Positions 7,874-15,267 of a stretch of 64,000 nt of DNA are shown here, one piece after another. Numbering within the stretch: the first letter of the stretch is position 1; every line of letters starts with the position of its first letter. This DNA comes from an uncultured SAR116 cluster alpha proteobacterium. GTDB taxonomy: Bacteria; Pseudomonadota; Alphaproteobacteria; Puniceispirillales; Marisalimonadaceae. The notes below the pieces were generated by a model. It had not been told where the DNA came from, searched no databases, and was given only the letters and a program-made list of their open reading frames with translations. The stretch covers positions 186,001 to 250,000 of the forward strand of contig CACNEF010000001.1 of the NCBI GenBank assembly GCA_902619485.1, written 5' to 3'. The position numbers and the translations under genes are program-made.

Positions 7874-8935
7874 TTACTCTGCGGGTTCTGGCTTAGATTT
7901 TTTATCTTCTTCCATTTCCTTTACCCACAAACCGTGATGCTCTTTTGCCCAGTTTTTGTCAACTTCGCCACTATTCATAGCATCAAGGGCACCTTCCATT
8001 CCAACAGATCCTATATAGATATGTGCTATAATCATTATCATAAGACCTAAAGAAACTATTCCATGCCATACCTGGTTGAATTGCTGTTCTTGAAGAAGTG
8101 TCAAGTCTGTAGGTAAACCTAAACCTAAAACATTAAGTATAGCAAAAGTATCAGCAAACATAGTTGTTTGGAATGGAAACATTAATGCTATACCTGACAT
8201 GCTTACTGACAGACCACCAATCATTGTGATCCAAAAGATCATTTTTTGACCAGCATTGAACTTCTTTGCAGGTGGATGTAATCCAGCTTTAAAAATACCA
8301 CCACCCATTTTTATCCATTCCCAATCAACTTTGTTAGGAATGTTATGTCTTACCCATAAAACAAAAGCTAGAACAAGACCTAACATAAAGGCAAATGCCA
8401 AGTAGTTGTGAATATACTTACCTCCAATAGTTATTGCAGTAAATATTTCCGGTCCAAAAATTGGTAGTAAAATGTATTTACCATACATAAGATTAAGTCC
8501 AGTTAAAGCTAACAAAACAAATGATCCAGCCATTAACCAATGAGCAAATCTGTCAATTGCAGCAAACCTTAAAATAGTGTCACCTGACAATCCAGAATCT
8601 ACTTTTATTTTACCTCTATACATGTAAAAGGCAAAAAGCACGCCAATAATTGCTAACAAACCTATACCACCATATAAAGTAACGGGTCCATTTCTAATAG
8701 CCCTCCAATTGTCACCTTCAGATTGTATCATTACAGCAGACAGTTGGTCTTTCATTTGAGTTGAACCAGCATTGCCAGTTCTGATATATCTCCATAAATC
8801 GGCGTCAGACTTCAGGCCTAGTGCATTACCTGGCACCTCACCTTTAACTTGAGCTATTGATGAATTTGAATTTGTTAAAAATGTAAAACTAATTACAAAT
8901 ACCATTGTAAATGCAATAAATAGTTTTCTGAACAT
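7874..8935 (-). CDS. fdoI: Formate dehydrogenase gamma subunit (cytochrome b556)
   Basis: This membrane subunit anchors the dehydrogenase and passes electrons through b hemes to quinone. After an N-terminal signal (residues 5-28) and about 55 exported residues, five hydrophobic segments follow, with His-bearing regions in IDRFAHWLMAGSF, GKYIHNYLAF and IAHIYIGSVGMEGALDAM. The last motif is highly typical of FdoI/FdnI-type subunits. The start has AGGAGG upstream. At 353 residues it is longer than the E. coli protein (about 210), because of the N-terminal extension common in alphaproteobacteria. It is preceded by the small lipoprotein gene with a 13-base gap. Confidence 0.93.
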   Translation of the reverse strand: MFRKLFIAFTMVFVISFTFLTNSNSSIAQVKGEVPGNALGLKSDADLWRYIRTGNAGSTQMKDQLSAVMIQSEGDNWRAIRNGPVTLYGGIGLLAIIGVLFAFYMYRGKIKVDSGLSGDTILRFAAIDRFAHWLMAGSFVLLALTGLNLMYGKYILLPIFGPEIFTAITIGGKYIHNYLAFAFMLGLVLAFVLWVRHNIPNKVDWEWIKMGGGIFKAGLHPPAKKFNAGQKMIFWITMIGGLSVSMSGIALMFPFQTTMFADTFAILNVLGLGLPTDLTLLQEQQFNQVWHGIVSLGLMIMIIAHIYIGSVGMEGALDAMNSGEVDKNWAKEHHGLWVKEMEEDKKSKPEPAE

Positions 8936-8948
8936 TAATTCTCTCCTC

Positions 8949-9143
8949 CTAATTACTTCTTTGCCTAGAAGTATGCATCTTAAGTTTATTTACTTGTTCT
9001 GTAGTTAGAATATCGTCTTTTTTACCTAAGTACACACCTTTTTTGTAATTTAGTATTCTTCCTTGTTCTTCCTGACATGAACTTAATAAGAACGAAGACA
9101 GGAAGATTGAGATAATCAAAAATGCTTTATTTATATTAATCAT
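8949..9143 (-). CDS. Small lipoprotein of the formate dehydrogenase operon
   Basis: The 64-residue product has a hydrophobic leader (residues 7-20) ending in a lipobox-like LLSSC, so Cys23 would be lipidated. The mature part is only about 40 residues with the sequence YKKGVYLGK and a Gln/Lys-rich tail. From memory, similar small proteins occur between the beta and gamma subunit genes in other alphaproteobacterial formate dehydrogenase operons. It probably stays in the membrane or periplasm near the complex. A rho-independent hairpin separates it from the beta subunit gene. Confidence 0.7.
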   Translation of the reverse strand: MININKAFLIISIFLSSFLLSSCQEEQGRILNYKKGVYLGKKDDILTTEQVNKLKMHTSRQRSN

Positions 9144-9176
9144 TACTTACCCCAAATTTTAAAGATAAAAGAATCA

Positions 9177-9202
9177 AAAAAGGCGGATAAATCCGCCTTT
9201 TT
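9177..9202 (-). terminator. Palindromic terminator-like hairpin after the beta subunit gene
   Basis: A near-perfect inverted repeat has a G/C-rich core (aggcgga and tccgcct) around a short central A/T loop, flanked by A and T runs. It can end transcription in either direction. It lies 10 bases after the stop of the beta subunit gene and 33 bases before the lipoprotein start, inside the operon. It may therefore lower expression of the gamma subunit relative to alpha and beta, or stabilise the upstream mRNA. Confidence 0.8.
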
Positions 9203-9212
9203 AAGTGAAATT

Positions 9213-9803
9213 TTAACCTTTTAACTGGTATGCAGTACCCCAGCCCCATGCGCCAGAACCAAAACCACGAGCAACAACTCTCTCTCTGAAGATATCAGCT
9301 ACTTCGTCTCCATCACCAGCAAGTAATGCCTTTGTTGCACACATTTCTGCGCATGATGGTAGTTTACCTTCAGCAAGTCTGTTACGTCCATACTTTTGGA
9401 ACTCTAACTCACCCATATCAGCTTCAGGTCCACCTGCGCAAAAAGTACACTTATCCATTTTTCCTCTTGATCCATAATTTCCAGCTTGAGGAAATTGAGG
9501 AGCTCCAAAAGGACAAGCATAGAAGCAGTAACCACAGCCGATACATAGATCCTTAGAATGTAACACTACACCCTGATCTGTTTGATAAAAACAGTCAACT
9601 GGGCACACGGCCATGCAAGGAGCATCTGAACAATGCATACAAGCTACGGATATTGATCTTTCTCCTGGCTTACCATCTTGAATGGTTACAACCCTTCTTC
9701 TATTAATACCCCATGGAACTTCATGCTCGTTCTTACATGCTGTCACACAGGCGTTACACTCAATACATCTTTCTGCGTCGCATAAGAATTTCATTCGTGC
9801 CAT
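9213..9803 (-). CDS. fdh3B: Formate dehydrogenase beta subunit, four [4Fe-4S] clusters (FDH3B type)
   Basis: This ferredoxin-like subunit carries electrons from the catalytic subunit to the membrane cytochrome b. Four cysteine motifs are visible: CDAERCIECNACVTAC, CMHCSDAPCMAVC, CIGCGYCFYAC and the split CTFC with CAEMC. The 196-residue length is that of the FDH3B group; the E. coli FdoH protein is about 300 residues with a C-terminal membrane helix, which is missing here. A good AAAGGAGG precedes the ATG. The gene follows the alpha subunit by 15 bases. Confidence 0.95.
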   Translation of the reverse strand: MARMKFLCDAERCIECNACVTACKNEHEVPWGINRRRVVTIQDGKPGERSISVACMHCSDAPCMAVCPVDCFYQTDQGVVLHSKDLCIGCGYCFYACPFGAPQFPQAGNYGSRGKMDKCTFCAGGPEADMGELEFQKYGRNRLAEGKLPSCAEMCATKALLAGDGDEVADIFRERVVARGFGSGAWGWGTAYQLKG

Positions 9804-9818
9804 TTTTTAAGCCCTCCT

Positions 9819-12710
9819 TTAAGCTAGTTCAATTTGACACAATGAGCACTTAGTCTCTTGCATCTGTGTTACTGAGTCGTATCCATAAGTAAATGCAGTG
9901 TTTGCTGCTTCACCTAGTACATATGGATCTGAACCTTCTGGATACTTTGATCTAAGATCCTCACCTTCCATATGACCACCAAAGTGGAATGGTAAGAAAG
10001 CTACACCTTTGGCAACACGTTCGGTTACCATTGCCATAACTTTAATCCTAGCTCCTTCTGGAGTCGCAACCCAAACCATTGCACCGTTTCTAATTCCTTT
10101 AGAGTTGGCATCAAATGGATTGATTTCAACAAACATGTCTTGTTGCAATTCAGCTAGCCATGGATTTGATCTTGTCTCATCTCCACCACCTTCATATTCA
10201 ACCAATCTACCGGAAGTTAGAATGATTGGATATTTAACAGAGTGATCTACATCTTGAATAGACTTATACAATGTAGGGAGTCTATATGCCATTCTATCAG
10301 AATATGTAGGATAATCGGCTACAAGGTCTCTTCTAGAAGTGTATAGTGGCTCTCTGTGTAATGGGATTGGATCTGGAAATGTCCAAACCTTAACTCTTGC
10401 CTTAGCGTTTCCAAATGGAGCACAACCATGTTTAATAGCAACTCTTTGGATACCACCAGATAAGTCAACTTTCCAGTTAGTTTTATCTCCAGCAACATTA
10501 TCAATTGCGGCTTTTTCATCAGCTGTTAAATCTTTATCCCAGCCAAGTTTTTTAAGCATTGCCATTGTAAATTGTGGATAACCGTCTTTAATCTCAGAAC
10601 CAACCGGATATGAACCTTCAGCTAATAGATTGTTACCTTCGTGTTCAACACCAAATCTTGCTCTAAAACATAATCCACCTTCTGCCACTGGCTTTGATGT
10701 GTCATATAACAATGGTGTACCAGGGTGTTTCATTTCTGGGTTACCCCAACAAGGCCAAGGTAAACCATAATAATCACCATCAAGTTCGCCACCAACAGCT
10801 CTTAATGTGGTTTTATCAAAAACATGTTGATTCTTCATGTGGGCTTTTAGTCTCTCTGGTGATTGACCAGTATATCCTATTGTCCACATACCACTATTGA
10901 ACTCTTTAGTTACGTCTTCAATATAAGGCTCATCATTAGTTACCTTAATATTTCTGAACATACGGTCTGCAAACCCAAACTTTTTTGCAAACTTGTATAT
11001 AATGGTATGATCAGGAAGTGAGTCAAAAGATGGCTCAATAACCTTCTCTCTCCATTGAAGTGATCTATTGGATGAAGTAAGAGATCCATATGTCTCAAAC
11101 TGAGTAGTAGATGGAAGTAAATAAACGCCATCTGTTCTATCAGATAAAACCGCAGAAACTGTTGGATAAGGATCAATTACAACCATAAGGTCTAACTTCT
11201 CCATTGCAACTTTCATTTCCTTCATTCTAGTTTGAGAGTTAGGAGCATGTCCCCAGAATACCATTGCTTTTAAATTATCTGGCTGTTCTATATTTTCTTT
11301 CTTTTCAAGAACACCATCAATCCATCTTGATACAGGTATACCCTTCTGGTTCATCATACTCTTGGTTTTACCGTCTTTTCCTTTCATTGAAGAAAATCTT
11401 GCTTTAATCCAATTGTAATCTTCTCCCCATACTCTTGACCAATGTTTCCAAGCACCGGCGGATAAACCGTAGTACCCTGGTAAAGAATGGGATAAAATAC
11501 AAAAGTCGGTAGCACCTTGAACATTGTCGTGCCCTCGGAATATATTAGCACCACCACCTGCGGTTCCCATATTTCCTAAAGCTAATTGGAATGCACAATA
11601 CGCTCTTGTGTTGTTATTTCCGTTAGTATGCTGAGTTCCACCCATACACCAGATAAATGTACCAGGTCTGTTGTTAGCCATTATTTTAGCTACTCTTTTT
11701 AACTGAGATCCAGGAACTCCAGTAACTCTTTCTGTTTCCTCAGGATTCCATTTCTTTACTTCAGCTCTAACGTCATCCATACCATAGACACGTTGCCTAA
11801 TAAATTCTTTATCTTCCCATTTATTTTCGAAGATATGCCACATAATTCCCCAAATCAAAGCAACATCTGATCCTGGACGAAATCTTACAAATTCGTCAGC
11901 GTGCGCTGCAGTTCTGGTAAAACGTGGGTCGCATACAATTAATGGAGCATTATTTTGCTCTTTTGCTTTCATTAAGTGCATTAATGACACTGGGTGCGCT
12001 TCTGCTGGGTTTCCACCAATGACAAACATGGCCTTAGAATTGTGAATGTCATTATAAGAATTTGTCATCGCACCGTAACCCCAAGTGTTAGCAACACCTG
12101 CAACTGTTGTTGAATGACATATTCTTGCCTGGTGATCTCCGTTGTTAGAGCCCCAATATGCATAAAATTTTCTAAATAAATATGACTGCTCATTATTAAA
12201 TTTAGCAGAACCTAACCAATAAACAGAATCAGGGCCTGATGAAGTTCTGATGGATTCCATCTTGTCGCCAATTTCATTTATGGCATCATCCCATGACATT
12301 CTTGTCCATTTGCCACTTACAAGCTTCATAGGATATTTTAATCTTCTTTCTCCACTTGCTGTTTCTCTAACAGACGCACCCTTAGAGCAATGAGCACCTA
12401 AATTAATTGGGCTATCCCAACCTGGCTCTTGACCTGTCCACACACCATTTTGAACTTCAGCCATAATCGTACAACCAACAGAACAGTGCGTACAAACTGT
12501 TTTCTTCATGGATACTTCAGAAGTTGAAAATGAAGCCTTTGCTGGCTTAACATTTGAACCTGTGAGTGCTGCAACGGTGGCTAAACCCCCTACCGCTAAT
12601 CCTGAACCTTTCAAAAAAGTACGTCTATCAACGACTTTTTCTGAGGTTTTACCGATGAAAGATGAAGTTTGGGAGCCTATCGCCACCCCTTTCGTCTTCT
12701 TTCTAAGCAT
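9819..12710 (-). CDS. fdhA: Formate dehydrogenase alpha (catalytic) subunit, molybdopterin, cysteine type
   Basis: The protein oxidises formate to CO2 at a bis-MGD molybdenum site. A Tat signal (DRRTFLKGSGLAVGG, residues 28-42) sends it folded to the periplasm. The N-terminal [4Fe-4S] cluster uses Cys73, Cys76, Cys80 and Cys108. The catalytic metal ligand is Cys198 in ARICHSTTV, the place of selenocysteine in the E. coli enzymes, so no SECIS system is needed. The C-terminal MGD-binding domain begins near residue 840. At 963 residues it is about the usual size. AAGGAGG precedes the ATG. The TorD-type chaperone, FdhD and Mob proteins in this window are its expected maturation partners. Confidence 0.96.
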   Translation of the reverse strand: MLRKKTKGVAIGSQTSSFIGKTSEKVVDRRTFLKGSGLAVGGLATVAALTGSNVKPAKASFSTSEVSMKKTVCTHCSVGCTIMAEVQNGVWTGQEPGWDSPINLGAHCSKGASVRETASGERRLKYPMKLVSGKWTRMSWDDAINEIGDKMESIRTSSGPDSVYWLGSAKFNNEQSYLFRKFYAYWGSNNGDHQARICHSTTVAGVANTWGYGAMTNSYNDIHNSKAMFVIGGNPAEAHPVSLMHLMKAKEQNNAPLIVCDPRFTRTAAHADEFVRFRPGSDVALIWGIMWHIFENKWEDKEFIRQRVYGMDDVRAEVKKWNPEETERVTGVPGSQLKRVAKIMANNRPGTFIWCMGGTQHTNGNNNTRAYCAFQLALGNMGTAGGGANIFRGHDNVQGATDFCILSHSLPGYYGLSAGAWKHWSRVWGEDYNWIKARFSSMKGKDGKTKSMMNQKGIPVSRWIDGVLEKKENIEQPDNLKAMVFWGHAPNSQTRMKEMKVAMEKLDLMVVIDPYPTVSAVLSDRTDGVYLLPSTTQFETYGSLTSSNRSLQWREKVIEPSFDSLPDHTIIYKFAKKFGFADRMFRNIKVTNDEPYIEDVTKEFNSGMWTIGYTGQSPERLKAHMKNQHVFDKTTLRAVGGELDGDYYGLPWPCWGNPEMKHPGTPLLYDTSKPVAEGGLCFRARFGVEHEGNNLLAEGSYPVGSEIKDGYPQFTMAMLKKLGWDKDLTADEKAAIDNVAGDKTNWKVDLSGGIQRVAIKHGCAPFGNAKARVKVWTFPDPIPLHREPLYTSRRDLVADYPTYSDRMAYRLPTLYKSIQDVDHSVKYPIILTSGRLVEYEGGGDETRSNPWLAELQQDMFVEINPFDANSKGIRNGAMVWVATPEGARIKVMAMVTERVAKGVAFLPFHFGGHMEGEDLRSKYPEGSDPYVLGEAANTAFTYGYDSVTQMQETKCSLCQIELA

Positions 12711-12741
12711 ATTTTTCCTCCTTAAAATTGATTAATTAATA

Positions 12742-12930
12742 TTAGAACCTAGCGGTCTCATAATAAGTTTTTACATGCTTTGTTTTCTGGTAGCCTGAAC
12801 CAGTAGTATTCATAGTCTCGTTAGCAGATGCTGTTTTGGTAACAGTTGCAGCCACTGTTGCGGCGGCAGCTGTGATAGCGGCACCTTTTAAAAAGTCTCT
12901 CCTACCATTCTTAGATTTATCAATCTTCAT
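12742..12930 (-). CDS. Formate dehydrogenase region Tat-target small protein
   Basis: A 62-residue protein with a twin-arginine signal (GRRDFLKGAAITAAAA, residues 9-24) and an Ala/Thr/Val-rich hydrophobic region, leaving a mature part of about 25 residues (after ASA-NET) ending in YYETARF. Such tiny Tat substrates next to fdhA form a recognised family (TIGR02811, formate dehydrogenase region TAT target) of unknown role. A strong AAGGAG lies upstream. It is 31 bases before the catalytic subunit gene. It may act as a small subunit or as a Tat-guided assembly factor. Confidence 0.85.
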   Translation of the reverse strand: MKIDKSKNGRRDFLKGAAITAAAATVAATVTKTASANETMNTTGSGYQKTKHVKTYYETARF

Positions 12931-12987
12931 TTTACACTCCTTAATAAAAAGCTCATTAATATGAGCCCATGAAACAGGGGCCTATCG

Positions 12988-13605
12988 CTACCCCGAGACA
13001 TTCATTGAGAACGACGCACGTTCAATTTCCATAAATTCTTTTCCAATAGTTCCGATTGGTGAATAAAACACTGCAATTTTGGAACTTTCTATATCTCTCA
13101 TAAGCAAGTCAACCCATGGAGCTAAATGCTTATTAAAAAAATCTTTTTGTTCTGTAATAGAATATTTTTTTTCAAACTTTCCAAGTATCAAGCCAGACAT
13201 CATGTCAAATATGCTCGCGATGTGATCCTCCGGCTCCTTAACATTTTCCTCTAGCTTGATTCCTATTTTTTGCATATCCTGTCTTAACTTTGCTAAAGGC
13301 TTGTCTTTTAAAAATCCAGTCAAATAGTAAGATGCAAAGGGTAGTATTTCACCCCTACCGACACCTACAAAAATTCTAACATACTCATCTCTAATAGTTG
13401 GGAGATCAAGAGAAGTAGCTAATTTAGAAAGTGTTTTTATGGATTTTCCAATGGGAGAATCATCAGAATCAAGCATTGTTAACTGATTTACTAAATTTTC
13501 GTCAGGTTCTGCTCTTAAAAGATTAGCTAAAAATGAATACATGTCAGCACGTAACTGATCTTCTTCATTAATAATATGTTCAATTTTAGCGTTGTTAGAA
13601 CTCAA
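12988..13605 (-). CDS. TorD/DmsD-family chaperone for the formate dehydrogenase
   Basis: Members of the TorD family bind Tat signals of molybdoenzymes and hold them until the cofactor is inserted. The all-helical 205-residue protein shows the family pattern LRADMYSFLANLLRAEPDE near the start, an EYVRIFVG motif (residues 70-77) and the EPEDHIASIFDMMSGLI segment with its conserved EPxDH (123-127). The start is the TTG at 13605, preceded by GGGGGA seven bases upstream. It lies just upstream of the Tat-target peptide and the catalytic subunit, so its client is most likely that subunit. Confidence 0.88.
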   Translation of the reverse strand: MSSNNAKIEHIINEEDQLRADMYSFLANLLRAEPDENLVNQLTMLDSDDSPIGKSIKTLSKLATSLDLPTIRDEYVRIFVGVGRGEILPFASYYLTGFLKDKPLAKLRQDMQKIGIKLEENVKEPEDHIASIFDMMSGLILGKFEKKYSITEQKDFFNKHLAPWVDLLMRDIESSKIAVFYSPIGTIGKEFMEIERASFSMNVSG

Positions 13606-13677
13606 ATTATATCCCCCATAATAACTATTTACTATTATTTTGGAAAAGAAAAGCTTTTTTTTATTAATGTGTTAAGT

Positions 13678-13707
13678 AAAAGATCAATCTAAACAATTAG
13701 ATCTTTT
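13678..13707 (-). terminator. Weak hairpin between DUF3306 and TorD genes
   Basis: AAAAGATC at 13678-13685 can pair with GATCTTTT at 13700-13707 across a 14-base loop, overlapping the last codons of the DUF3306 gene. On the minus strand only four T follow. It could attenuate or be a chance inverted repeat. Confidence 0.3.
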
Positions 13708-14485
13708 GGTTATAATTATTTTTACTGATTTTTGGTTTGAAAACCATTGTTTCTGGCTTTATTTTTTTATTACTATTTTGCAAGGAATTTTCAATTTCAT
13801 CAGTATTTGTTGATGTTTGTTCTATTAAATTCTTATCTTTTTTTATTTCGCCAATCTTACTGACATTATTCTTCTTGTCTTTTTCAGATATAAGTTTTGT
13901 TTCGTCATTTTGTTTCTGATTTTGTTTTTTATCTTGATTTTTTCCTTTAGAAATTTTTTTAATTTTCTTTTTATTGCTTTTATCTGTTGATAATTGAATA
14001 GGAGTTATTGATTCGACGTCATTTTTTTCGTCCTTATCATCAATCAAATCTGATAGATAACCTTTTCCAACTTTATAAGCTGTTTCCATCCCTTCAATAA
14101 CTGTTGCAGAATCAGTAAAATCTTCATGATAATCGTTAATTTCTGCGTCAGCGAATCTTATTATTGGATTTAATCTCCATACTCTTCGCAACGCTATTTG
14201 ACGCAATCTGTCAGGAACTCCATCTTTAAAAAACACATCTAAAGATTTTTCTTTTTTAATTTTCTCAGGATTTGGTAAATTATATTTCTTTAACAATTCA
14301 TCATCATTAAGTTTATCGTTTTCGCTCACTTCTGATGTTGAAGATTTTGAAACTTCATCACCTTGGGAACTATTAAAATCAGTAGATTCTATTTTAGAAA
14401 TTTCATTTTCAGACTTTTGTTTAGATTTTTTCTTAGACCATCTAGTAAGAAAGTTATCATTTAAATCTTTTTTATTTTCTTCCAT
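13697..14485 (-). CDS. DUF3306 domain protein
   Basis: The N-terminus FLTRWSKKK (residues 12-20) and the core around PERLRQIALRRVWRLNPII (here PDRLRQIALRRVWRLNP, residues 93-109) followed by FADAEINDYHEDF are the marks of DUF3306, a family found with DUF3305 beside formate dehydrogenase genes in alphaproteobacteria. Its function is not known. The last 100 residues are a lysine- and asparagine-rich low-complexity tail, probably disordered. No signal peptide is present, so it is likely cytoplasmic. It is second in the operon after DUF3305. Confidence 0.8.
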   Translation of the reverse strand: MEENKKDLNDNFLTRWSKKKSKQKSENEISKIESTDFNSSQGDEVSKSSTSEVSENDKLNDDELLKKYNLPNPEKIKKEKSLDVFFKDGVPDRLRQIALRRVWRLNPIIRFADAEINDYHEDFTDSATVIEGMETAYKVGKGYLSDLIDDKDEKNDVESITPIQLSTDKSNKKKIKKISKGKNQDKKQNQKQNDETKLISEKDKKNNVSKIGEIKKDKNLIEQTSTNTDEIENSLQNSNKKIKPETMVFKPKISKNNYNQKI

Positions 14486-14511
14486 TTTAAATTAACCTTT
14501 AAAATCTATTA

Positions 14512-15123
14512 TCAGTTATAATAATTTTTCTTTAGTCTTTGATCCCCACCTCGATGAATATTTTCATCAATATTTTTTTTATCTCTTTTTCTTTTTTTAA
14601 ACTCCTCAGGATGAAAGTGAATACTAACAAACTTATTTAAGAGCTCTAAAATAGGACCATATAATGGAACTTTTTCAACTTTATCTTCTCCACAATCTTC
14701 ATAATCTTGAATATGATAGGGAGATAGTGAGACTTCTGCTAAATGAACGTCAATATTTCTCTTCTCATCACTTTTTTTTTCATTTTCTTCAATTAAATCT
14801 CCATCTCTCAGAACTATATATATAGAAGGGTCTGAAGATTGAAGATTTTCAGCATAACCTTCAGCCTCTGCGCGATGCAAATCAATTGACGCATCTGCAA
14901 CAAATAAATTTTTATTATCACTATCATGTCGAGAAACATCATTTAAAAGTGGACGTATTTTAACATCATTAATTGGAGGATACCCTTCTCCACTTGTTAC
15001 ATCAAGAGGTATCAAATCATTAACTATCCATTTATGGCTTTCCCATTGATTATCAATTTCTTTTTTTTCAAAAATGATCCTTACACCGTATAGAAGATGC
15101 TTATTATTTTCTAAGCTTATCAT
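14512..15123 (-). CDS. DUF3305 domain protein
   Basis: This 203-residue protein heads the formate dehydrogenase operon. The region VRIIFEKKEIDNQWESHKWIVNDLIP (in two parts around residues 10-35) matches the DUF3305 pattern, in which a ligand-like strand is followed by a Trp-rich turn, and the C-terminal HFHPEEFKKRKRDK fits as well. It always pairs with DUF3306 and may act in insertion or delivery of the molybdenum cofactor, but no function is proven. A GAGG precedes the ATG. It is divergent from the poly-ferredoxin gene. Confidence 0.75.
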   Translation of the reverse strand: MISLENNKHLLYGVRIIFEKKEIDNQWESHKWIVNDLIPLDVTSGEGYPPINDVKIRPLLNDVSRHDSDNKNLFVADASIDLHRAEAEGYAENLQSSDPSIYIVLRDGDLIEENEKKSDEKRNIDVHLAEVSLSPYHIQDYEDCGEDKVEKVPLYGPILELLNKFVSIHFHPEEFKKRKRDKKNIDENIHRGGDQRLKKNYYN

Positions 15124-15213
15124 AATGCCTCATTTATAAACCTTAGACAGGTGAGCTAAATAACAACATTAAGAATAAAAAACAAACTAATTTTTTTTGT
15201 GATGAGAAATTAA

Positions 15214-15224
15214 TTGACATTATA
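15214..15224. promoter_or_regulatory. Possible overlapping promoter elements between divergent operons
   Basis: On the plus strand TTGACA (15214-15219) is a good -35 box for the poly-ferredoxin gene, but the -10 region that follows is poor. On the minus strand TATAAT (complement of 15219-15224) is a good -10 box for the DUF3305-to-gamma operon with a weak -35. The two overlap, so transcription in the two directions could interfere or be jointly controlled. Confidence 0.35.
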
Positions 15225-15267
15225 CCACAATTAAATAAGTTCTTGTCTCAATCTTGGGAGATTGTTT

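Noticed and set aside
9819-12710. Possible selenocysteine in the formate dehydrogenase
   Set aside because: The catalytic position is a Cys codon (residue 198) and there is no in-frame TGA in the gene.
10009-12735. Open frames on the plus strand and in other minus frames inside the formate dehydrogenase alpha gene
   Set aside because: They lie fully within a strongly supported gene, have no ribosome binding sites and translate to low-complexity or shifted sequence.
13737-13919. Hydrophobic plus-strand frame inside the DUF3306 gene
   Set aside because: It is the reverse reading of the lysine-rich tail, which always gives Phe/Leu/Ser runs; no ribosome binding site.
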